A stretch of 64,000 nt of DNA, from assembly GCA_958510875.1 (NCBI GenBank), contig OY294070.1, forward strand, positions 1,240,001-1,304,000. The letters run 5' to 3'. The stretch comes from Endomychus coccineus (Eukaryota; Arthropoda; Insecta; Coleoptera; Endomychidae). This document shows, piece after piece, positions 12,147 through 26,800 of this stretch (position 1 is its first letter; each line of letters opens with the position of its first letter). The notes below the pieces were generated by a model that saw only the letters and a list, made by a program, of their open reading frames with translations, was not told the DNA's origin and did not search any database. Made by a program: the position numbers and the translations under genes.

Positions 12147-14302
12147 TTACAGATTTGCAAGGGCGGTGGAATTTTCTAAGTTGTTATTTCTTGTGCTATA
12201 TTTATGGCCGTACATTCTTTTTTGTAAATATTGTTTAGAGATTCCAGTATAGGTTCCATCACAATCTAAACAATTCAATTTATACACTGTGTGGGTTTGT
12301 TTATCTTTGGGTATTAACGGTTTTAGATTTGAGAAATATTTCCCAACACAGTTAGTAGGTTTATGCGCAACATTTATATCATACTTTTTCAAACATTTTT
12401 TGATTTTCTCTGAGGTCTCCGGAATGTAAGGTAGAGTTATAAAATTGTCTGTATTACCTTTTATGTTATTTTTATTAGACGAACCATTATAGATTTTGTT
12501 TATTCTTTCTTTAATGATAGGATTGAAAAAAGTTTTTGGGTAGCCATTCAATTCTAGTGTAGTACGAACAATTTTTAAATTTTTGGGGCGGTCATCTGCG
12601 TGAGACAATTTTATCGCGCGATCTGTAAGGCTGTTTATGACACTTTTTTTATAACAAGCTGGTGCAACGGAATTGAAGTGAAGATAACGTTGAGACCATA
12701 CTTCTTTAGTAAACCAAGAGGTTTTTATTTTTCCATCAGCATCATGCCTAATGTTCATATCTAGGAAATTTATGTTATTGTTTAATTCTATTTCACAAGT
12801 GAATTGAAGTTTACAGTGAAAATTGTTAAATTTATCAATTACATATTGAATTTTATCGTTGGGAACACACATAAGGCAATCGTCTACATACCGTTTAAAG
12901 AATACAGGCCGAAAATCTAATGAACTCATAACAGATTCCTCTAGGCACTCCATAACGAGGTTAGCAATGGTAGCTGAAATAGGAGATCCCATTGCTGTGC
13001 CGAATATTTGTCCAAAAAATTGCTCACCATACTGAAAGTATGTGCATTCTAAACAAAATTTTACAGCATTTATAAATTCCGATTGATCTAGAGGTGTGTG
13101 GTTTTTAATCTCTGCCCAACGTTTTTTGATGCTATTCAATGCCAAAACAACAGGTATATTTGTAAATAAAGAAACAACGTCCAAGGAAATCAGTTGATGG
13201 TTTACGGGTACGGATTGATTTTTTATAAATTCATTAAAGTGCCATGAATCTTTTACATAGAATTCATTTTTTCCTATTATATTATTGATAGATTTTGATA
13301 GAAATTTTGATAAATTGTAAGTGGGCGCTCCAATATTACTAACAATGGGTCTTAGAGGTATATCATTTTTATGCAGTTTGGGAAGCCCATAGATATAAGG
13401 TGCTAGCCCATTATGGCAAATTAATTTATTTTTTAATTCAATAGGGATTATCTTATTCTTATGCCATTTATTTATCAATTTATTCATGTTGTTTTGTACT
13501 GATAAAGTAGGATCAGATTTTAATTTTTTATAAGTTGTTTCATCATTTAAAAGGTTTCCTATTTGGTTTTCATAGTCATTTCTATGCATTATGACGGTTT
13601 TATTACATTTATCCGCGTTCAAAACTAATATTTGAGGGTTAGCATCTAAGAAATCTTTTGTTATTTTTGTATGATAGTTAAAACGATTCTTTGCAATCCC
13701 TACTTCTGCCTTCTGTTTGTTCTTTTTGTTTGTCAAGATGTTACAAACTTTGTTTCTAATTTCGTTTTTCTCTTCTACATTTTTATTCCTAATTCCGCAT
13801 TCTAAATTTGCAATAATATTATCGATAGGCAGTTTATTATTGTTATTAGGCAATGCAAATTTCGGACCTAAACTTAACGTGTGCTGCACCTCATCCGGAA
13901 TTTTTATGTCAGTTAGATTTTTCAACCATTGTTCATTGATATTCTTTTTTTCATATGTTACGTCTTTCATTAAATTATTTATCTTTTTAGATTGAATGGC
14001 TTTGATTTTGTTGAAATTTTTTTCGAAATTGTTATGCTGAATTTGAAAAAATTGCGATATAAAGTTGCTATCAAAATTTTGATGACAGGTTTGTTTAACC
14101 AGTTTGATTTTGTTTTCAACCTCAGCTACAATTGCACATGCTTCTTTAATGCACAGGTTCAAACAGTTTTTATGAAAAGAATTTAATAATTTTGCGTACG
14201 CCTTCTTACCAGAAATATTCTACGATTCTTCTCTCTTGCTAGTATCTTCATTAACTTTCCGTATTCCTTCAAAACTTTAGGATAGGTGGTTGTTCCTTCC
14301 AT
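12147..14302 (-). pseudogene. PLE reverse transcriptase / GIY-YIG protein, broken
   Basis: A long open frame of 671 codons runs on the minus strand from 14162 to 12147. The frame stays open upstream to about 14230. A likely true start, ATG at 14302 (MEGTTTYPKVLKEYGK), lies in another frame, so one frameshift breaks the N-terminus. Visible blocks: NADKCNKTV, PYIYGLPKLHK, LRPIVSNIG, LDVVSLFTNIP, GTAMGSPIS and the catalytic YVDDCL, all typical of Penelope reverse transcriptases. Near the end TYTGISKQYLQKRMYGHK is the start of the GIY-YIG endonuclease. The frame stops soon after. Downstream words (VDTQNLSHIYTNLI) look like the normal C-terminal tail, so the middle of the endonuclease appears deleted. 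Not a working element. Confidence 0.9.
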
Positions 14303-14402
14303 ATTAAGGCTTATATCCCAGCCGAAATAATAATAAGATTCTTGACCTATTTCCCGAGAATTTTTATATATAATTCATACTGGGTCAAGAATCTTATTAT
14401 TA

Positions 14403-15221
14403 TGTTGACTTAAGTTGTAACTTTGTTATATGGAATAAAAAGTGTATTCGTCTTCTTACTTCTCAATTATGATTCTCAATTTTATAATCATTCTTGAAAA
14501 ATAACAACTAGAATGAAAAATGCGATAGTGCACGATTAATTTAATATGCAACATTACGACTAATTTTTTTAAATAGCTTGCGTATCTGCACTTTTGAACA
14601 TTTCCATTTTAAACATTTTTTTCTTTTTCTAATGAACCTCGTAGTATACTACTACAGAAGGGGGTTAAGAACAAAATGATTTTTTTATATCTACAGCAAG
14701 CACATCTAGGGATAACAGAAACATTACTAAAACCTGGCATAAATACTAATGAACTTTATGCTTTAATTTTTTTGAATGTTTATCGAATTGATCGAAATCG
14801 GATAGTCATGGAGAAGTCTGACGGAGTTAGGGGGGGGGGGGAGCTAGTTTATTGGTGTAAAGAAGGTACATGTTTAATTTGTGGTGAAAAATGATCGACA
14901 ACAGTGTCCGCTGCGAGGCTATCTGGATATCTCTGATTTTAAGAAGCAACATTAAGCTTCGAGTGTGTTGTGTTTATGTACCCTTCATCAGAGAAATAAA
15001 TGTACATGACACATCCGATTGACCTTACAGATATAGTTTTTTTCTACACTTTGATTATAAGAGATGAAAACCTACGATATTCGAAGAACTGGTATGTTGG
15101 GAAGCCACAAAGCTATTGAAATTTATCTAAATTTCAATAGTCGATTGGGAAATGTAGAGTACGTTGGGACATTTTTGATAAAATATTATTTTTATGTTAT
15201 TATTTCGATGAATTAATCAAC
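14403..15221. other. Intergenic, small palindrome only
   Basis: No gene recognised. A perfect 13-bp inverted repeat with a 2-base spacer lies at 15113-15140 (CTATTGAAATTTA and its complement), and a run of ten G at 14831-14840. Confidence 0.5.
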
Positions 15222-15782
15222 CTATTGACGCAAACTATTCCCTATAGAGCCCAGTATACAACCATAATAATATTTTATTTTCATTATGAATAACATCAAA
15301 AATATATTAGGGGAAAGACCTAATTTCTTTCTCAAGGTACCATACAAGCTCTTACCTTGGAACACAGTCATGTCAGGTATGACGTTGTAAGGATTATGAA
15401 CTGTAGACATTCCAGTCATGTCGATGCTATACATCCTCCTAGGAGGAAATGTTCGCTTTCCATCAAACCTTTTGGTGGAACGCGACAAACGTGGTTTGCA
15501 TAAAGAAAGAGCATTTGTTTCTGTCAGATCATTTGTAATCCAGAATTCAGGAATTTTCTTGTTGTTCACTCGAGCAAAATTAAACGCCAATACTCGACAT
15601 ACGTGAAGCTTGTCTAAGATAAACTTGTCAGGTCCACTTCTTCTTTGGGTGTCTTCAAGTTCCGTGCTAATGACTTTAAGAACTTTTCGCTCCAAAGCAT
15701 CCTGGCGGATTGACCAATCATTTTTCAGCACCAAAACTGCTGCTACTTTAACATCAGCACCATCGACTTCACTTCTGGGCAT
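15222..15782 (-). mobile_element. pogo/Tigger (jerky-like) transposase relic
   Basis: A 186-codon open frame on the minus strand. The middle, LAFNFARVNNKKIPEFWI followed by LSLCKPRLSRSTKRF, resembles the DNA-binding half of CENP-B/jerky-type pogo transposases ('LAF.FA..N....P..W' and 'LS.R.PE..S..R...F'). Then PPRRMYSIDMTGMSTVHNP matches 'P..IYN.DETG.TTV..P', the first catalytic Asp region. Here the D is kept but the following E is M. The rest of the DDE domain is absent. It could have been read as a host gene, but it is short and degraded. Confidence 0.55.
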
Positions 15783-17816
15783 CTAAGAATCATAAACAAG
15801 CGTGCGTACTTGGGACAGTCCACCACCAATTTTCGGTTTGATATCCGCTTTTTACATCCATTTACATATTATCTCTTGGTATGTGTTCGCGGACGCCGGG
15901 TGGTTAATGCCGCAAAATAATGATTATTATGTATGCATGATTTGAACCCCCTAAGCCTCTCGTCAGATACGTCTCTGCGCCAAAGATCAACTTTTATGGA
16001 ACTTAAACGAAATAAGGAAGATGTCGAGCTTTCTCTACTTTTTGATTTCATTTTTGTATCACATATTGTAGTAAATTTAGGATTACTCCAATCTCTACTT
16101 GTTTCATAATTACGTGATCATAACATCCTTAATTTATAGTGTTATAGTTTTATTGGATTATTCAAAGACAGTTTGTTGTATGATTAACTTGATTCTGCAA
16201 TTAAACATTATGAATATTATTAATTGTTACTGTACAATATGTTTCACACCAAACGAGACTTCATATGTGTGTCAAGTTCACCAATATGGAAAATAAATAA
16301 AAAACTAATAAAAACCAATGAAGGTTTCGGTACGGTTTAATATTTGGATGTAGAGTTAATGTAGCTGTGACATTGTATCAAAATTGTATTAGCATATTTT
16401 CTAACGATGTCTAATTTGCATTTTAAACTTGAACTGAAAGGTGCTGAGATGAAAATGAATGGATCGAACCGTAGGTCAGTTCTTATGCTTCCTTTTAGTG
16501 TGTGCAATATGTTTGTCAGAGACATTTATCGCGAACGAATAATTCTATGGAAACTATAGAGTGTCATATTCCGCCAGTGTTCAAAATACTATATAGTACT
16601 ACATAAACTCACACATTCATAAAAAACGATTATGCCTTCAGGTGCATTTTAAAATATTTAAAAAACATAATTTCGCGCGCGTAATCTATTGTACCGACCC
16701 TCGCTTATTGCCGATAAATGAAATTCCGCGCCAGTTTTTATGATGAAATTCGTTATAACTTGGAATTATGGAAGAATCTCCGTACGTTGTTCCAAACTTA
16801 AATAGCAAATGTATTTCTTTGTAATTTGCTCCAAGATTTTTGTCGATAGGCCCAAAATTGGGCCCTCTAGAGGCCCAAACACATTTATTAGAATAGCTTC
16901 ATTTCTACCCAACCCAAATCGATCTGCTAGAACTTAAAATACTCGTTATGAAAACCTCTAATAGAACCTAGAATTTGAATTCGTGAAAAATTTTTAACCT
17001 CAAAAAATTTGAATTTTCCGGTGGTCCAAAATTTTAAAAATGGCACCAAAGTTATGTCTTTGGACCAAAATGCTTGAATTTTGGATATTAGGTGCAAAAT
17101 AATAAAATCTTTTGAATGAATTTAGTTTTAGATCGATAACATGAGTATTTCGTCTGAAACTCGTAAAAGACGGATTTTTCAAAATGGCCTATTTTGGTGC
17201 CAAAAAATGAGGTAGGTCTAAATACCAGACGTCGAGAGAAGAAAAATAAAAATACTATCTTTTCACCGAAACAGAATATGAAAAATCATAAACTCTTTGA
17301 CATATATTAAATTTTTCAATGTGCTAAAAAATATACTAAATGTAGGGTACATTTGTCTTGAATCGACTCCGGACCAGCGTCAAAAATCGCGTATTATTTT
17401 GTCCAACAACTTTTGTTCAAATATTTTTCCATACAACACATAGTTTTGTCTCAAAACGCAAAAAAATCTGCAAATGGCCATTTTTGATTCCAAAAAATGG
17501 ACGTAGTTCTTCGAGCACAGGGTCAATCCCAATTTAAACTACACCATCGTGTTCAGCGTGTCAAAATACATAATAATAGACCAAAATCAGACCTCGCGAA
17601 AATTTGGACAAAAAAATTCCTCAAATGCCTGATGGACTATAATGGAAAAGTTTCTTTGTAAGAATAACCAATATAGACGGAATCCTACCGTTTGCGCCAA
17701 TAATATCATTAGTATAAACGTTAATACATGATATTCTATTTCAAATGGCATTGATTATTATTATTTAATTGGTTCAGTCTCTATCATACCATGTGGAAGA
17801 TAAACTCAAATAGAAA
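15783..17816. other. Intergenic upstream of P450 gene B
   Basis: AT-rich with runs such as CCAAAATTTTAAAAATGG and many A/T homopolymers. No open frame is convincing and no transposon domain is visible. This interval probably contains the upstream control region of gene B. Confidence 0.5.
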
Positions 17817-17823
17817 TATAAAT
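17817..17823 (+). promoter_or_regulatory. Candidate TATA box of P450 gene B
   Basis: TATAAAT lies 41 bases before the ATG at 17864. A start site about 30 bases downstream would leave a 5' UTR of only around 15 bases, so this is a weak candidate. Confidence 0.3.
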
Positions 17824-17863
17824 AAATCAATCACACTCCTTTCCAATTTCTAGATTACTCAAC

Positions 17864-20800
17864 ATGACACTATTGAAGCAAATGGAGATACATGATTATC
17901 GAAGCACGTTTAGGCTTTTACTCGTTTGTTTCGCTTGTACTTTTTTCGTATGGTACGCCAAATTCCATTGGGACAGAAGGAGAATCTACAAAATAGCCAG
18001 CACGATACCAGGACCACGTGGTTATCCTGTAATAGGGTCGGCTCTGGAAGTGATCGGAAACCCTACAAGTGAGTACTACTCTATTCATTACAATAGGCTT
18101 GTTTTTTATTTTTACCAACATACATTTATCGTCTCAGTAATCCTTTTGGTATTACTTTGCTAGTGGTTTACATGCCCAGCATAGAGCTTGTTTTGTCAGA
18201 GTGGCCTTGCTTCAAGAATTCTCCTCTACCAGAGACCTGGCAGAGGTCAGGATTTGAACACAGAAGGAAACGGAAAGCTTATGATGGCTTCCGCCTACTT
18301 TCATCATGACAGGAAGTCGCCCCCAGAGGATGTGAGAAAACTAGTGAGGTACAGTAGAAAGGAGAACCTGGACCTTGTCATAGAATTTCTGAATTACGTT
18401 TCTGGACCAACCTTTGTCACTATCAAAAGGAAAGAGGTTTTAGATCTTACTCTCTGTAACCGCAACCCGAGAGTGAAGCTGTAGGAGTGGCGCGAGTTTC
18501 TGAGGTGCCCTCACTGTCGGATCATAGACTTATCAGAGTCGTGTTAGCAGGTGTTGGAGTGACAGCCCAATGGAAAAGGAACCCTCGGAATACAAACTGG
18601 GAAGGATACGTGCGAGACCTCTAAGCCGAGCTCGAGGGGCCTAAGGGCAATGACCTGGAGGTTTCAGAGAGCACCATTAGAAATGCCATAGTCGCCGCCT
18701 ATGAGAGAAATTGTTTAACTGGAGTAAGGACCTTGAAAAGTGGAAAAGGGGAACGAAGCGGTGCTTCAATAGAACTAGGAAAGTCGATACCAGGGAGGCT
18801 TGGGATAGGCATTTTCAGAAAGTCCCAAAGATCTTCTTGGGAGGATATCTGCTCTGGAGCTGAGACCATTCCAGACACGGCAAAACTAGCCAAGAACTCT
18901 GCGGTTCTTGAAGAAAGAAAATGGTGGCTACACTAAATCCCCAGAAGAGACACTTGAGCTGTCCACCGGGATCATCTCGTCCGATGACGTGAAAGATCTA
19001 AGGGTAAAAGGGACCAAATACCCTCTGAAAAACGTAGCAGGAAACAAGGCTTTTTGTCTAAGTTCACTGAACTTTTTATTAATCCCGCTACTCTCTCAAC
19101 CAATACCAATACCAGTAGTGGTCTTTAGGACCATTGTCCAGCCACCCTCATCCAGAAGGTGACAGTGAAACCTTGATAAAGAAATTGTTATTTTCAGCAT
19201 CATTTAATTATATTAGTAATTTATTCGAAAAATATACTCCATTTGGAAAAGTCTGGATGGGTCACAAGTTAATTTTTACAATCAGTAAACCCGAACATTT
19301 GGAGATCATTTTGAACAGCCCGTATTGTCTGGAGAAGGAAGATGTATACAAATACATGCGTAGAATATTTGGAACAGGAATATTGACAGCTCCAGGTAAA
19401 TGAAATATTATAACTATAGGAATAGAATCAAGGATTGCAATTGCTTGTAACAGTTGAGACATCTTTTGTAGTTTATATTATATATCGTTGAAGTCAGAAA
19501 AAAATCGGCCTTTTCAATTGTGTCACAACCAACATTGATTTCCATTTAAAACAAACAAGTTTACGTCATAATTCTACTTAAAAAAAGTAACGTAGTGACA
19601 TACACGATATGGGCAAAAATTGAACAACTAATGTGACGCCAAAACAAATGAAGTTAGAAAAAAGTCTCAAAAAAAGAGCACGGTATGCGTGGTCGGTTTT
19701 TTCTAGCGTACCTATTAACAGAGTTTCCCATGTTTGGTTCACCCTGTACAGCAATCTTTCTTAATTTTGAGGCTTAATGTTCACGGTTGTCCATCCTGTA
19801 TAATAATTTACTTTTCTATTAACTGACTAAGAGTCTAGCAATACTATTTATGCAAGTTTTTTCTTATTTTCTAGTGAGCAAATGGAAGAGAACTCGAAAA
19901 GTTATAAACCCGGCGTTCAACCCAAAAATATTGGAAAGCTTTGTTCCTATCTTCGCGGAACAAAGCATCGTTTTAGTGGAAGAACTAAAGAAATTTGTCG
20001 GAAGTACGTCGTTTGAAGCGTTTCCTGCGATAGCTTCATTCACTTTCAGTTCGGTTTGTGGTAAGAGAGTTATTTACAAAGAAACTCCTATTCATGTTAA
20101 CATCTCTATAATGTTTACCATGTTCAATTTGAACAGGTGTCCCAAGACATAAGACTTTATTGCAAACCAAATAGGTTAGAACAATACCCTCTATATACGC
20201 AAGGCCTGGGTGCTTATCAAACCCTGTACAAGGCAATGCCGACTACAGAAGAAAAGTTTTATTCACATTCTAGAACATAGGGACTTTCTGCTTAAACGGG
20301 GATGCCAGACGTGAAGTGAGTCCTTAGTTGCACCCCATTTGCTTTTATTGAAAATTAAATTTTAAATTTTCATCATCTACGTCGAAAGCTACGTCTCCAA
20401 GCCTTTTGTTGGATGACGTCACACTTACGTTTGTCAGCGTTCAGGCCTTGTGTATTTAGAGGGTATTGGTTAGACCTACTTATGTGGATATTCTTCATTC
20501 TATGATTAAAACCCTTATTGATAGAAAAAAGATTTATATGCTTTTTTGTCGAGGAAGATCATCCCAAACTGACAGTGTGAGCGAAAAGACCAATTATTAA
20601 GAATCCTCGAGAAACAGATTTTTTTTTATATATACACAGACGGTGCCAAGAAGAAAGAGAGGAGGAAAGCCGGAGCGTACGGATAACATAAAGGTTGAGT
20701 TCCTTCTGGTCAAGTATAAGCCTCCGTTTTCCAGACATGGGTCATGGACCTCCTGGAAAAAGCAAAGGCTGCAAAACAGCTAGATAAAAGGGAACGACAG

Positions 20801-23800
20801 ATGACCATCTGCTTGGGTAAAAAAGCCGCATTGCCGGCCCTAGGAGCCCCAAAAATGACATCAAGACTAGTTCTGGATTGTCGTACAGCCTTGAAGGGAT
20901 TATCAAAGGTCAATCAAGCGGCATTAAGCCTTTCCGGCATTAGGGAACACGAATCGTGTATCCACAGATGGGTTTAACGCGAACATCACAAAATCTGAAT
21001 CAATGTGAAGGGAAGTAAGCAGCAGGCGACCGAAGCCCTAAAGATGGGAGATTGGACTACTCCTTAGTATTTATTTTGGAAATGGAGGGTTTAGATATCA
21101 CACAGCGAAAATAGTCCACAATAAGTAGGAAACATATGGACTATTCGAGGGAGAAGAAGAAACGTCTGTCCATATCCTAATAGACTGAGAGGTTCTATAT
21201 AACCTGTTTCAAGTGCAACTTGTTTGGAGCAGTAACTTGGGTCCCAGAGACCGTAATAGGTTCCCAGACTTTTGGAAGAGGACTGGCATCGCGTAGTAGA
21301 GTTAGGAATTGAATGGCAAAAATGGAGATGACAATGGACTTCAAAGTGACGGGGAGCCGAAAGTCCTCTGGTTGGTGGCCTTAGAGAACTTCAAGCTCAT
21401 CATACAAGATCCAAGAGACCTTCAAAGTTCAAAACTTTTAAGGGGTATACCCTAATGTTATCAGGGAACAGGTGCTGATAGGAAGAAGAATTCAGATTAT
21501 ATGTTTTTTTTTTCGTGAAATGAAATTATTACACAATTAACAAACCCGTTCAAGTTGAAACTGTGAACAACAACAGAATATTAATAGATAGATCCTCCAT
21601 ATATGAAGTTCCTATATGTCCCGTTCCATTATTTCAGAAACGGTTTTGGGAATGAAAATTAACAATTCAACCAGTGAACACAAATATGGGAAATGGTTAG
21701 ACGAGTAAGTTATATTAATAATAATTTTTATATTCCATCATTTATGAAATATCCTTGACTGCGGGTAGAGCCTCGACGGTGATAAATAAATGCCAACATT
21801 TTTTCTCCATGCAGTTGGCAGCACTGGCAACTTTCGTTATGAATGCTCATTACTCGAAAACTATACGCCAACATTTTCTATGCGTCCGTTTTCAAGACTT
21901 TTGGCCATGTTTTGGTCTTTTTGCCAAAAATTGGCCAAATCGTCTGAAATTGGAAAAAAAATGTTGGAACCTCCATCAACTTGTAGTCTTTATGTAAAAG
22001 AAACGCTTGTTTGAGTGCTAACATTTTCTTTCATGCTTAACCCTGGGGAGGGGAGATAATATGATGAATATTTGATCATTCAAATGTGTGAGCAAGATCA
22101 TTTTTTTGTTCATTCTGGGCTGAAAATACCTAATTTTTGGAGAATAACTGCTATTTTAATGATTTGGGGGGGGGGGGTTCCGTGTTATACAAACACACTT
22201 TTCGTGTCATTTTAGTTAAAAATATTGGAGAACAAACGCAGGTGAAAGGGGGTGTTGAACCTTCGGTCCCCCAACTTTTTGCCGCGTACCCTTGGTGTTT
22301 GATAATATTAATTTTTTGCGTTAGGCTTTAATTCACAACATATTACTACTTTGGTTATGTTGGGATTTTACGTTTATTTTAAGCTTGGCGTAAACATGGC
22401 GTAGCTAGGGGAGTTATTGGCGACTAGCACCCGCTTAGGGGTGTCACCCGACCGTGATCGATGAAATAAATCTTACAAAAGCTCCATGAAATAAAATAAT
22501 CACTAAAAATACAACTTTTTTTTCAATAGTTGTTCCTTTGTTTTCAAATGACCAGTGTTCTTTCTTTCAAAAATATGTCAATCTCTAATGCTTTTTAGTT
22601 CCGTTACATTTTCGTTATGTATCATGTCAAATTCGGTTTCGTTAAGTGGCTCACACTCTCCATATATCTTATTATAATTATATTAATTTGATTCTTGCTT
22701 GAATGTTCACCTGATAATTTTTGTCATACTAGGGCTTTAAGTATAATAAGCTTGAGGATAAACAATATGTGGTATCATTTTGACTTCATATTCTATCGAA
22801 CTCGGTATGGCAGAATCTTCTCTGACGTCCTAAACAAAATTCAAAAATTTACGAACAAAGTAAGTATATTTCCAAGTTATTTATTCTGTAATGTGTACTT
22901 TAGCAATACTTCTAGTGGTTATTGGTGATTATTTGGTACTCATTAACAAATTCAAAGCTAAAATTCTAAAATGTTCAAAAGAGTCTATTGGAGCATTCGT
23001 ATGAGGTCAACTAATTATATTTAGTTTCGGTGTTTTGCACCATCGTCAGAAGATATTCAACTGCAACTGAATTACAAATAAAAGTGATATATAACATAGT
23101 AGTGTTTAACTTTACAATACGAGTGAATTTAATTGAATGTCGTCGGAATGTCGTCGGCAGCACAGCTCCCTATGTTTTATGTTTAAACTTGTTAATGGTT
23201 TAATATCATGTCCAGATTTATTAGCACTTATCAACTTCTGTATACCAAGTCGTTCGCTTCGGTTCAATCAAGCTTTTCATATAAGATTTCACTCAACAAA
23301 CTATGGTTTTCACTCTCCATTTGATAGAACCTTCAGATTGATTAACAGCTATGAAATAGACTTGTTCAGTGGCTCTTTAAGTGCTTTCAAAAATAAAATT
23401 AGGCATCTGTGATACTTATGTACATTATCTGTGATTGTACCTGCTGTTTGTTCTATTAACCTGTTACTGTGGATGTACCTGCTGTTAGTTTTAAAAACCT
23501 GTTACTATTCTTTAGTTTGTATCATCCGATAGTTATATTTTAATCTATAAGCTATTATACTTACGAATTCTTATCTTGTATTGGGGTTTTCCCGTGTATT
23601 ATTAAAAAAAAAAAAAAAAATAAAAAAAAAAAAAATAAAAACTTATGTCTAATCCTGAAATATTGAAATTTCAGGTGATTGTAGAAAAACGTCGTATATT
23701 CGAAAGTAGAATGGAAATATTGGAATGTGGACTTGAAGTTGAGGCAGAAGATGGTAAGAAGTTATAAGTAATAAAATTATCGTCATTATTTCGTTAGTAT

Positions 23801-26800
23801 ACTACGTTGAATCAACTGACAAAATGGTCTCTGGCAGCAAAAGTGGTAAGAAGAGCTTCAACTCCTTTGAGGCGATCAAGTCGCCGGAGGCTGATGGATT
23901 GTTTCCAGTATTTCTGCAAAAGAAAAAAAACTCGGCTACTGTGGGGTTGTATTGCGATAGGATACACGCCCGAGGAGTAGAAGAGCCTTACGTCATTTTT
24001 ATTGAAGACGTTAGAGAGGCTTGTACAGTGGTATCTAAAGACAGGACCTCTGAAGCATTATCCTCTTCACGAGGAACAGCATGCTTATCAGATGGCAGAT
24101 CTGTCGGACGGCCCACCACCCGGTTGTTGGCTTTATAGAACCACAACTGAAGTGAAAGGGAGTGCATTGGTGCCTTCTTGGACATAGAGGGGGCCTTTAA
24201 CAAGACTGAATTATGAATACCATTGAAGGTAGACACCTTTCGTCGACGTGGCAAGGTTACACTCTACAGACTTATCTGCAATGATTCCCTAAAGAGATGG
24301 AGGGCAGACCAATCCCGGATAGTGTACAAGGTCTTTGACTGACTGCTCTGAATTTTCTATTAAATTGTTCTTGCATTTATAAAAATAGATTTTCCTTTAC
24401 CAGTTATCGTTGAATTCAATGGGTTAAACCCAACCCGGTAAAATTCCACTAACCATCTATCCTAAGATTATCATTAAAGTTATATGTTAGGCAAGATATT
24501 CTGTAGTAAAATAGTACTTTGTAATATTTATTTGAACAAGCTACGGTGTTTCAAATATTCTAGTCTAAAGACACAATGAATTGAATAATATTTCATCCCT
24601 AAAGTTTTATTGTTTCCAGTTCAAAAACGTAGGAAAGCGTTCTTGGATTTACTTCTCGAATTATCATACAAAAGTGACAAACTAAGCCTTGATGAGTTGA
24701 GACATGAAGTGAATACGATCACGGCTGCTGTGAGTATCTTGTCCCCAGTTCGAACCAGTGCCAGATCAAGGGTCTTAGAGGCCCATAGCAATGCAAACTC
24801 GAGGCCCATATGCCCGACTTCCTAAATGTTATCTCATGCCACCGAGAGGAAAATCTAGAACCACAAGACTGTGGTTCATTCAAGCTTGATAATCACAAAC
24901 ACACAAAGTTTCCCTATTCCCTTTATTTATCACCAAATGAACCAGTTCATGGGGAACTATTTCAATTTCTTCATTTGAAACTTAACCGTTCACAATTTCA
25001 AATTTTTTTTTTCGATGATTCAAATTAAATTTCCACTTGAGCAATTTTTTAATTCCGTAATATTAATTAATAAAAATTGGGGGTTAATTTCATTGCGAAA
25101 TCTCAGTTTTGTTTAAAGCATTGCATAATCCCGCACTGGTTCGGAACATTCCTTCATAATAATTCAACAAGTGAGTTAAAATATCATTAGCGGGACTAAA
25201 CTTACAGGGTTCGGATACAACCGCAGCTTCCGTTTGCTTCATTTTTATCATGCTAGGAATGCATCCCAACATACAGGTAAGAGAATTCGAAAATCGACCG
25301 AAATTGGAGTTGTTCTTGATACCAGATAATAATTATATATAAATTCACGGGAAGAAATACCTAGTTAGTGTGACCTATTTCCCGAGAATTTATATATAAT
25401 TAATACCTGGGTCAAGAATCATTATTAATCCGATAATAATATAATTAATTTATTTAGCTGAAACTTTAGTTTAAACAATCACAATTCATATAATAACATG
25501 ATTAACATGAGTTCTAATATCATATTAAAAACTATTAAATATGTTAAAAATCACATAGGTGTATAAATTTACACCTGACCATGATTAAAATTAAAAACAA
25601 ACAAAATCAATTGAACATATTAATTTAATAACTAAAATAAGAAACGGACGTTAGATTTAGTAGCAGGTTGTACATAAATTTTTGGGAAATAGGTCACACT
25701 AAAACATGTGCTTATTATTTTTGGATTGTGTTGATTTCATGTAAGCTTGTAATCAAAGATAACTTCCAAGTATTTTGTTTCTTGTGCAATTGGAAATTCT
25801 ACCCCATTCAGAACTGGTGGCTTTAATCCTGCCAGTACTTTTTTCTCAGTATTGTATTATAGCTAGTTGATTTTTAATTCTAGGCCAAAGTGTTCGATGA
25901 ATTGATTGACGTGCTTGGCTACGATAGGAATGTAACAGCTGATGATCTGCCGAAACTAAAGTATTTAGAGCGAGTTATCAAGGAAACGTTACGTCTATTC
26001 CCTATTGCACCATTTGTAGGGAGGGTAGTGCAAGCTGATCTACATCTAGGTAAGTAAATATGTCTCTGAACGGAATAAATTGTTCTTCTTGAATTCGGCA
26101 AATTTTTGAGGCGGGTTTGAAAGATTTAGATTGTAGAAGATTACAAATTAATCAGTTATGTGAATTTGTGAGATGTGATAGCAATACTCTCACAACATCG
26201 GTATATATGTGAATATACATTTCTCGTAGTTTCATTTCATTATTGAAGTAGGTATGTATGTATTGTTATATAAAAACTCTTTACTGAGTTTTTATTTTGA
26301 TTTAATTTTTTTTAATTAATGAAATAATATTACTTTTAATTCTACCGGCTAGCTTTCCCTTATTTATTTTCAATCTTATGTTTGTTTTGAATTGAATAAT
26401 GAACTTTTACCTTTTTATTTTTTACATGGAATTATATATGGAATTAAACACAGTGTTCTTTGAATGTTAAAACTTTTAATATTTAAATTTCTATGACTCT
26501 AATTTATCTCGGGCATCAATTTTACAATTTTATGTTCAAATAGATCTATGATCTAACCTCAAAATTATTTACTATTAATCTTTGTTTACAAAGTTACAAT
26601 CTACAATCTTTCTTTCAGATTTACAGACAGATAATAATACAATGGAGAAATAATAAATAAACTTACGTTTAGTTTATATCCCTTTTAAAATGTAGGCAAT
26701 GTTCAATAGGCTTGATCTTCTTATTAATTTGATAATTCACTTTAACCGTACACAATTTCTCTGCTATACACTATAAACACAGGTAAACTATGGTTACTTC

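Larger units (their letters stand above)
11604..14402 (-). mobile_element. Penelope-like element (PLE), decayed
   Basis: About 2.8 kb on the minus strand. It encodes a reverse transcriptase with a C-terminal GIY-YIG start (12147-14302) and carries a hammerhead motif downstream (11658-11699). Both ends carry the block TTATATATAAA with TTCTCGGGAAA in inverted order (11604-11632 and about 14342-14372). The 5' side also has an inverted repeat: 14324-14342 pairs with 14383-14401 (GATTCTTGACC / GGTCAAGAATC). Related end sequences recur at 25328-25700 and 42180-42516, and a piece of the same RT at 29540-29860, so this is a family with several copies here. Confidence 0.85.
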
